From NCBI GenBank assembly GCA_965229095.1, contig OZ245855.1, forward strand, positions 1,364,001 to 1,428,000: 64,000 nucleotides of DNA, read 5' to 3'. Position numbers and translations under genes: made by a program. Under the pieces are notes generated by a model that saw only the letters and a list, made by a program, of their open reading frames with translations, had not been told where the DNA came from and ran no database searches. Origin of the DNA: Taibaiella sp965229095. GTDB lineage: Bacteria > Bacteroidota > Bacteroidia > Chitinophagales > Chitinophagaceae. Below are positions 58,547 through 64,000 of the stretch, in pieces (the stretch's first letter is position 1; every line of letters starts with the position of its first letter).

Positions 58547-60940
58547 GTGTCTTCTTTGAAACCTCTTTTGCTGCTTTCCGGCCTGAGCCTTTTTGTGCTT
58601 ACAGCGCAAGCCCAGCACACTTTTCAGGGGAAAGTTACCCGTGAGCAGAAAGAACCCCTGGCCTTTGCGACCATTATCTTACGCACGGCCGCCGACAGTG
58701 CCTTACTCCAGACCACCTTTACCGATAATACAGGCTATTTTAATTTCCAGCTTCCATCCGGGGATGCCTTCCTTGCCGAGATCAGTATGCTGGGATACGA
58801 TAAAAAAATAGTACCGGTAGAAGTACAAAACCGGGATACCGTTTTCATCAGCCTGCATGCCAGCGGAAAAACATTGGATGATGTGGTGATCAGCTCCAGG
58901 AAGAACCTGATTGAGCGCAAGGCCGATCGTACCATATTCAACGTAGAACAGAGCGTGGCGGCAATAGGCAGCGATGTGTACGATCTGCTCAAGAAGGCCC
59001 CCGGCGTACAGGTAAGCAATAACAATGTCGGTATCGTAGGCAAAAGCACGGTAAATGTAATGATCAACGACCGGCCGGTACAAGTTACCGGCAGTGAGCT
59101 GGAATCGATGCTGCGGAGCATGCCCGCTGCGGATGTAGCCAAAATAGAAGTGATCACCGCACCACCGGCCCGGTATGATGCCGAAGGTAATTCGGGCATC
59201 ATCAATATTGTGACGAAGAAAAACCGGAAGGCCGGCTTTAACGGCAATATAACCCTGAGCTATGAGCAAAGGACCAAGCCTTCGCAGGTAGTAGAGAGCA
59301 ATTTCAATTACAGGAAAGGAAAGCTGAATATATACGGCACGGTGAATGCCAACCGTTATCGCTTTATCTCCAACGAGATCACCAATACAGTTTACCCGCG
59401 GCAAAAGCAGGACCAGACGCTGGACCAGGACAATCGTCCTGTATACACCTGGTCGCAGGTAGGCGCCGATTACAACCTTTCTTCCAACACGGTATTAGGC
59501 ATCCAGTACACCCACGGCACGATGGATACCAAAAGAGATGAGCAGATCCGTACCCGTGTGTTCAGCCTGCCTTCTGAACAACAGGATTCGACGATGCGTA
59601 CCGATGCTTTTGCCACGGACAAAGGCCGCAGGGATGTGATCAATCTTAACTACGAATGGAAAATAGATTCCAGCGGAAAAAAGCTGAGCCTGAACGTCGA
59701 TTACTTTAACCGGAGAGGCGATAAAACCCGTGATTTTACAACGGCTAATTTCTTTAATAATGGAGAGGCAACAGGAAACAATAGCGACAATCGTTCCTAT
59801 GGTAGCCAGCTTACGCGGATCAGTACGGCCCGCGCCGACCTGGAATGGCCTACCCGGCTGGCAACTTTTACTACAGGGGCCAAAGCCACTTTTATCCACA
59901 ACAACAGCGATAATGTATTCCGCTATCTTTCCGGGCAGGATTACGTTACCGACCCGGGCAAAACGAATACTTTCGACTATAAAGAGAATACCCAGGCCCT
60001 GTATGCCAGCGCACAGCGTACCATGGGCAAGTGGCAGGTGCAGGCAGGGCTCCGCGCCGAATATACCCAGACCGAAGGCGTATCACCTACCCTGAACCAG
60101 GCCAATACTAATGATTATTTCAAACTCTTTCCTTCGGCTTATGTACAATATAAGCACAACGAAAACCATAGCTGGAACCTGAATTATACCCGGAGGATCA
60201 ACCGGCCTTCGTTCTGGAACATGAACCCCTTCCGGGTATATAGTACCGCTACGGCTTATGAAGAAGGCAATCCTTTTCTCCAGCCTTCTTTCAGTAACAA
60301 CATAGAGCTGGGTTATACCTATCAGTCCATGCTTGTATTTACGGCCTTTGTACAGAAGGTGGATCATTTTGCCACACGTGTGTCGCGTATCGATACGGTC
60401 AATAATTCCTTCAGCTTTGGACAGGCTAATGCAGGTAACGAATTGCAGACCGGCCTTACCGGGACATTAAATATAGATCCGTTGCCCTGGTGGGAAAGTA
60501 CTACGCAGCTTTTCGGCACCTATAATCACTTCAGCTCCTCTTATTACCAAAGCGACGTCCGTTATGGCCGGTTCTCCTTTTCCTTAGAAACACAAAACAC
60601 CTTTACCCTCAACCCGGCCAAAACCCTGATCGCAGAATTGGGATTCAGCTATACCAGCCGCCAGCAAAGCGACTTCGACATTCAATCTCCATTTTACAGC
60701 CTCACTGCGGGGGCCAAAGTACTTATGGTCCGCAAGAAGCTAACCCTGTCTGCCTATGTGGAAGACTTGCTGCGTACGGATATATGGATCATGCAGAACC
60801 TTTATAACGGCACTTATCAGCGCAGTTATTTCGACAACCGTATGCTCCGTCTTGCGCTAAGCTGGAAGTTCGGCAACCGGGATGTTAAGGAGAAAAGACA
60901 ACGCAACACCACCAATGACGATGCGGGGCGAGCTAATTGA
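58547..60940 (+). CDS. TonB-dependent receptor-like outer-membrane beta-barrel protein
   Basis: This is a 797-residue protein. A signal peptide (ending TAQAQ) precedes a carboxypeptidase-regulatory-like domain at about 24-105 (FQGKVTREQKEPLAFATIIL). A plug region follows (SDVYDLLKKAPGVQV, then VMINDRPVQVTGSELESMLRSMPAADVAKIEVITAPPARYDAEGNSGIINIVTKKN). A beta-barrel runs from about 230 to the end. The final strand ends LRLALSWKFGNRDVKE plus a short tail. Such proteins bind ligands at the cell surface, and uptake needs TonB. The ligand is unknown; no SusD partner is adjacent. Confidence 0.9.
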   Translation: MSSLKPLLLLSGLSLFVLTAQAQHTFQGKVTREQKEPLAFATIILRTAADSALLQTTFTDNTGYFNFQLPSGDAFLAEISMLGYDKKIVPVEVQNRDTVFISLHASGKTLDDVVISSRKNLIERKADRTIFNVEQSVAAIGSDVYDLLKKAPGVQVSNNNVGIVGKSTVNVMINDRPVQVTGSELESMLRSMPAADVAKIEVITAPPARYDAEGNSGIINIVTKKNRKAGFNGNITLSYEQRTKPSQVVESNFNYRKGKLNIYGTVNANRYRFISNEITNTVYPRQKQDQTLDQDNRPVYTWSQVGADYNLSSNTVLGIQYTHGTMDTKRDEQIRTRVFSLPSEQQDSTMRTDAFATDKGRRDVINLNYEWKIDSSGKKLSLNVDYFNRRGDKTRDFTTANFFNNGEATGNNSDNRSYGSQLTRISTARADLEWPTRLATFTTGAKATFIHNNSDNVFRYLSGQDYVTDPGKTNTFDYKENTQALYASAQRTMGKWQVQAGLRAEYTQTEGVSPTLNQANTNDYFKLFPSAYVQYKHNENHSWNLNYTRRINRPSFWNMNPFRVYSTATAYEEGNPFLQPSFSNNIELGYTYQSMLVFTAFVQKVDHFATRVSRIDTVNNSFSFGQANAGNELQTGLTGTLNIDPLPWWESTTQLFGTYNHFSSSYYQSDVRYGRFSFSLETQNTFTLNPAKTLIAELGFSYTSRQQSDFDIQSPFYSLTAGAKVLMVRKKLTLSAYVEDLLRTDIWIMQNLYNGTYQRSYFDNRMLRLALSWKFGNRDVKEKRQRNTTNDDAGRAN

Positions 60941-61338
60941 TAAGATGCTTCTCCCCATGTTGATAGGATCTCACAGTGTGGCAATGTGATTATTTTGGAC
61001 ACCTTATGATGCGGTTCATGGAGAGCGGAGTCGAACCATGAGCAGCGAGGCCGGGCTGATTGACCTGTTATTTGCCCGCAGCACTCGCTTTTGTCATACT
61101 GGATGCAGCTTGCACAGCAAGCGGAATGAAGTATGACAGGTACTATTGATATTCCATAGCGATCAGGATTCCTCGGTTGCTGCGCAGACCTCGGAATGAC
61201 ACGGTTTTAGGTTGCTTCCATGCAAAGTGTTCCTGTTCGCGATTTGATCTTGCAGTACCCGCTTGTATCATATTGATTAAGAGGCTCCGTTTGGCACCCA
61301 ACAACACAAAGAAATGCTGGCTTATGACAAGAGAATAC
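60941..61338. repeat. Intergenic region with short palindromic repeats
   Basis: The roughly 400-bp gap holds several REP-like palindromes. One is TGTCATACT (61092) with AGTATGACA (61130) around GCTTGC-aca-GCAAGC. Another joins ATTCC and GGAAT (61169-61197), and a third joins TTCATGG and CCATGA near 61016-61050. No coding frame is convincing. Confidence 0.6.
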
Positions 61339-62778
61339 CTACAGCATACCTTTCACGAGCTTGCCCAGGGTCTTTAAGGTATCGTCCAGTTGCTCGTTCC
61401 AGGGCAGTCCGTAGCTGATGCGCATACAGTTGTCAAATTGCTTTTGCAGGGTGAACATACGACCAGGCGCAATGCTGATGTTCTTCTTGATGGCCCTTTC
61501 GTACAGTTCCATCGTATCTACTTTTTTATCCAGCTCTACCCACAACACGAAGCCGCCTTGCGGCCTGCTTACTTTGGTACCTTCGGGAAAATAATCGGCA
61601 ATAGCCCTGATGTATTGCAGGCAATTGGTATGCAAGGTCTGCCGTAGCTTACGCAGATGGCTTTCGTAGCGACCGTTCTCCAGGAAGTTGGCGATTACTT
61701 CCTGGGTTAGTTTCGTAGAAGAGATAGCATGCACCTGCTTCATCCTGATCACATCGTTCTTGAACTGCCCCGGTGCCACCCAGCCTACCCTATAGCCCGG
61801 CGCCAGGGTTTTGGATACGGAACCGCACCACAATACCAGGCCACTTTCATCGTAGGTCTTACAACATTTGGGCCGGCTGTCGCCAAAATAAACATCGCCG
61901 TACAGATCATCTTCGATAAGCGGCACATTATGATGCTGTAACAACCTGACCACTTCCTGCTTATGCTCGTCGGGCATGCAACTGCCCAGAGGATTGTTGA
62001 AATTGCTGACGAGCAGACACAGCTTTATTTTATTGGTGGACAATGCTTTTTTCAAAGCCTCTATTTCAATACCCGTCCTGGCATTAGACGGCAGTTCCAG
62101 CACATTAAGTCCCAGGCTTTCGGCCAGCCTCACGATGCCGAAATAGACAGGACTTTCCACAGCTATAATATCGCCCCATTTGGTCAGCGTCATCATGCAG
62201 GAAGATATGGCATTCATACAACCTGCTGTGGTCACGATATCTTTATCGTTGAGGTTACCGCCCCAATTAAAAGACCATTTGGCGATATCGCGTCTCAGCT
62301 TCTCGTTGCCTTGTATCTCTTCGTAGCCGGTACCACTGTCCGATAAGGTTCTCAGGGCCTGTAATACGCCTTTATTCAATTTGGCGATCGGTAAAAGATC
62401 ATCGGCCGGTACACTCAGTGAAAACAACGTGATATTGGTATTACCGATATTCCGGAACACCTTATCCACTATATCCCTGGGATTGTGCCCTGCCAACTGA
62501 TTGTCCGGTTTGCTGGTTTCGGGAAAAGCAGGATGCCGCTTAGGGCAGAAACTCACATAATAGCCCGATTGCGGGCGGGACTCGATCAGCGATTTGCTTT
62601 CCAGCTCCAGGTAAGCCTGTGTGGCCGTGCTCATGCTCACGCCATGTTCCCGGCACACCATGCGTATCGAAGGCAGTTTATCACCTATCTTCAACACTTC
62701 ATCATTGATCTGTTGTTCTATGCTCCTCGCTATACGCAGATAAAGCAGGTCTTTCGGCTTTTTAACAATTGTTTTCAT
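61339..62778 (-). CDS. MocR/PdxR-type GntR regulator with aminotransferase domain
   Basis: This 479-residue protein has an N-terminal winged helix at about 8-78 (DLLYLRIARSIEQQINDEVLKIGDKLPSIRMVCREHGVSMSTATQAYLELESKSLIESRPQSGYYV). A fold type I aminotransferase domain then binds PLP through the Lys in LVLWCGSVSKTLAPGYRVGW, with LLVSNFNNPLG and IEDDLYGDVYFG nearby. MocR proteins regulate neighbouring genes in response to amino acids or PLP. The divergent EamA transporter gene is the likely target. Confidence 0.9.
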   Translation of the reverse strand: MKTIVKKPKDLLYLRIARSIEQQINDEVLKIGDKLPSIRMVCREHGVSMSTATQAYLELESKSLIESRPQSGYYVSFCPKRHPAFPETSKPDNQLAGHNPRDIVDKVFRNIGNTNITLFSLSVPADDLLPIAKLNKGVLQALRTLSDSGTGYEEIQGNEKLRRDIAKWSFNWGGNLNDKDIVTTAGCMNAISSCMMTLTKWGDIIAVESPVYFGIVRLAESLGLNVLELPSNARTGIEIEALKKALSTNKIKLCLLVSNFNNPLGSCMPDEHKQEVVRLLQHHNVPLIEDDLYGDVYFGDSRPKCCKTYDESGLVLWCGSVSKTLAPGYRVGWVAPGQFKNDVIRMKQVHAISSTKLTQEVIANFLENGRYESHLRKLRQTLHTNCLQYIRAIADYFPEGTKVSRPQGGFVLWVELDKKVDTMELYERAIKKNISIAPGRMFTLQKQFDNCMRISYGLPWNEQLDDTLKTLGKLVKGML

Positions 62779-62901
62779 GAGCTACAAAACTGTACCGGTC
62801 AAAATTAACGAAATTGTATCTGTATTGGAAAATAAATTTCCTGCATCTTTGTACAGTCATTCAGCAGACCGGTAAAGAAAAGCCGGCAATTCCACGAACT
62901 C
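62779..62901. promoter_or_regulatory. Divergent promoter between MocR-type regulator and EamA transporter
   Basis: This is 123 bp with AACTGTACCGGTCAAAATT near the regulator side and TTGTACAGTCATTCAGCAGACCGG near the transporter side. The short inverse motifs ACTGTAC and GTACAGT (62789 and 62851) are exact reverse complements. They are a candidate operator pair for the MocR-type regulator. Confidence 0.5.
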
Positions 62902-63822
62902 ATGAATCAATCGAAGGCTTACCTGGCCCTGTTTACCATTTGTATAGTATGGGGAACTACTTATCTGGCTATGCTTATAGGCGTTTCCAGTTTTCCCGCA
63001 TTTCTTTTTTCCGGTCTCCGGCATTTTATCGCAGGCCTTATCATCTGGCTGTCGCTTCCCTTCCTTAAGAGAAAGGTAAGTTTTACCCGCAAAGACATCA
63101 TCAAGCAAGTGATCCCCGGTGTGTTGATGCTGGCTTTGGGTAACGGCACTATAGGCTGGGCCGAAAAATATATACCCAGTGGTCTGGCAGCGCTCATCGT
63201 ATCCATCATGCCGGTGTACGTGGTGCTGATCAATTTTGTTACGGGCAAAGGCAAAGGAAGCCTTAACGGGAAGATCATCCTCGGCCTGTTGCTCGGCTGT
63301 GCAGGCATTGTCCTTATTTTTAAAGATAACCTCAGCGACCTTACCGATACCAAATACCTGATGGGCGTGCTCGTTACCTTCGCAGCATCGCTGAGCTGGG
63401 CTGCCGGCACCGTGTACATGAAGAACAGTGGAGCTACAACCGATTCGTATGTCAATACAGCGATACAATTAAGCAGCGGCGGGCTAGTGCTGTTGCTGAG
63501 CTCTCCTTTCCTGGATGACCTGAGGCAGTTGGCCCATATAGAGCCGAAAAGCCTTTGGGCCCTGGCTTACCTGATCCTCTTCGGTTCGCTGCTTTCCTTC
63601 TTGTGCTATATCTATGCCGTTAAGAACCTCCCGGTAGGGCTGGTGTCGATCTATGCGTATATCAATCCTTTTATAGCCGTAAGCCTTGGCTTTATATGGA
63701 ACCAGGAGAAAGTCACCTGGATCACAGTTGTCGCTTTTATCACTACGCTGAGCGGCGTTTTCTGGATCAACAGCGGCTATAAGAACAAAAATCAACCACA
63801 ACTTAAAGCAATAGCTAAATGA
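62902..63822 (+). CDS. EamA/DMT-family transporter
   Basis: This 306-residue membrane protein has ten helices in two EamA repeats of about 140 residues. It starts AYLALFTICIVWGTTYLAMLIGVSSFPAF and has the family features GLAALIVSIMPVYVVLI, and LPVGLVSIYAYINPFIAVSLGF in the second repeat. It probably exports an amino acid or metabolite, as other members do. The divergent MocR-type gene supports an amino-acid link. It is followed 2 bp later by another gene. Confidence 0.9.
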   Translation: MNQSKAYLALFTICIVWGTTYLAMLIGVSSFPAFLFSGLRHFIAGLIIWLSLPFLKRKVSFTRKDIIKQVIPGVLMLALGNGTIGWAEKYIPSGLAALIVSIMPVYVVLINFVTGKGKGSLNGKIILGLLLGCAGIVLIFKDNLSDLTDTKYLMGVLVTFAASLSWAAGTVYMKNSGATTDSYVNTAIQLSSGGLVLLLSSPFLDDLRQLAHIEPKSLWALAYLILFGSLLSFLCYIYAVKNLPVGLVSIYAYINPFIAVSLGFIWNQEKVTWITVVAFITTLSGVFWINSGYKNKNQPQLKAIAK

Positions 63823-63824
63823 CC

Positions 63825-64000
63825 ATGACAGAACAATATACCTGGCTGTTCCGTAAAGGCCTTAACCAAACCAAAGAAGAATTGCTGGCCTATGCTGATG
63901 AAGAAACGCTTTGGATCGTCGAAGCGGGGATCAGCAATTCGGCAGGTAACCTGGCACAGCACCTTGTCGGCAATCTGAAACTATTTGTAGGTAAGGTTAT
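63825..64000 (+). CDS. DUF1572/DinB-like protein (partial, cut by window edge)
   Basis: The frame from ATG 63825 reads TEQYTWLFRKGLNQTKEELLAYADEETLW, then GISNSAGNLAQHLVGNLKLFVG. The GI-x-NSAGNL-x-x-HL-x-GNL pattern, with its His, is the start of DUF1572, a DinB-like four-helix fold. The C-terminus is beyond the window. It lies 2 bp after the transporter stop and is likely in the same transcript. Confidence 0.75.
   Translation, partial: MTEQYTWLFRKGLNQTKEELLAYADEETLWIVEAGISNSAGNLAQHLVGNLKLFVGKV

Noticed and set aside
58703..59404. 233-residue open frame on the minus strand
   Set aside because: It is antisense to the plug region of the TonB-receptor-like gene; no domain character.

Overview
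The window looks like the chromosome of a Bacteroidota member, most likely family Chitinophagaceae. The evidence is a protease with a C-terminal T9SS sorting domain, a TonB-dependent outer-membrane beta-barrel protein, DUF6526 and DinB-type proteins, a Wzx/Wzy exopolysaccharide locus with a Wzi-family protein, and promoters and gene starts with little Shine-Dalgarno signal. No rRNA, CRISPR array, transposase or integrase was found.

Layout. (1) 1-8.86 kb is ordinary chromosome with small stress or housekeeping genes: DUF6526, GyrI-like, DinB, an SGNH-like lipoprotein, three Rossmann-fold oxidoreductases, DUF1801 proteins, two VOC proteins and an AraC-type regulator. (2) 9.03-24.09 kb is an AT-rich defence island. 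It has three cargo blocks: a type II restriction-modification system with a C-protein; a DUF2290-like protein with an SF1 helicase; and a GIY-YIG (T5orf172) protein with a second restriction-modification pair. The blocks are separated by long homologous spacer modules. A full spacer holds an XRE regulator divergent from a SymE-like toxin gene, about 500 bp of hairpin-rich non-coding DNA, a roughly 190-bp element bounded by 17-bp inverted repeats, and a roughly 300-bp structured repeat. SymE is frameshifted in the first spacer, truncated in the second and intact in the third. (3) 24.1-27.2 kb is a low-identity accessory stretch with a degenerate nucleotidyltransferase-like protein, a 389-residue orphan and a decayed tRNA-like fold. 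(4) 27.6-29.6 kb is a secreted M12-type metalloprotease. (5) 30.2-48.8 kb is a minus-strand exopolysaccharide locus: PHP-type phosphatase, initiating sugar transferase, beta-barrel and lipoprotein, Wza, Wzc, cupin, Wzx, glycosyltransferases, acetyltransferases, Wzy, WecG/TagA-type transferase and Wzi-like protein. (6) 49.0-56.3 kb is a signalling operon: REC-kinase, CHASE3-HAMP-GAF hybrid kinase with three receivers, response regulator, CheR, CheB. (7) 56.3-64 kb holds an acyl-CoA dehydrogenase, a TonB-receptor-like protein, a patch of short palindromic repeats, a MocR-type regulator divergent from an EamA transporter, and the start of a DUF1572/DinB-like gene.

The most unusual part is the 9-24 kb island. 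Four copies of one boundary sequence in the same orientation delimit three cargo blocks of 4-6 kb. The spacers contain hairpins whose stems change on both sides between copies while the loops stay conserved. This indicates selection on a folded nucleic acid (RNA or single-stranded DNA) rather than on protein. It resembles a cassette array, but no recombinase is visible.
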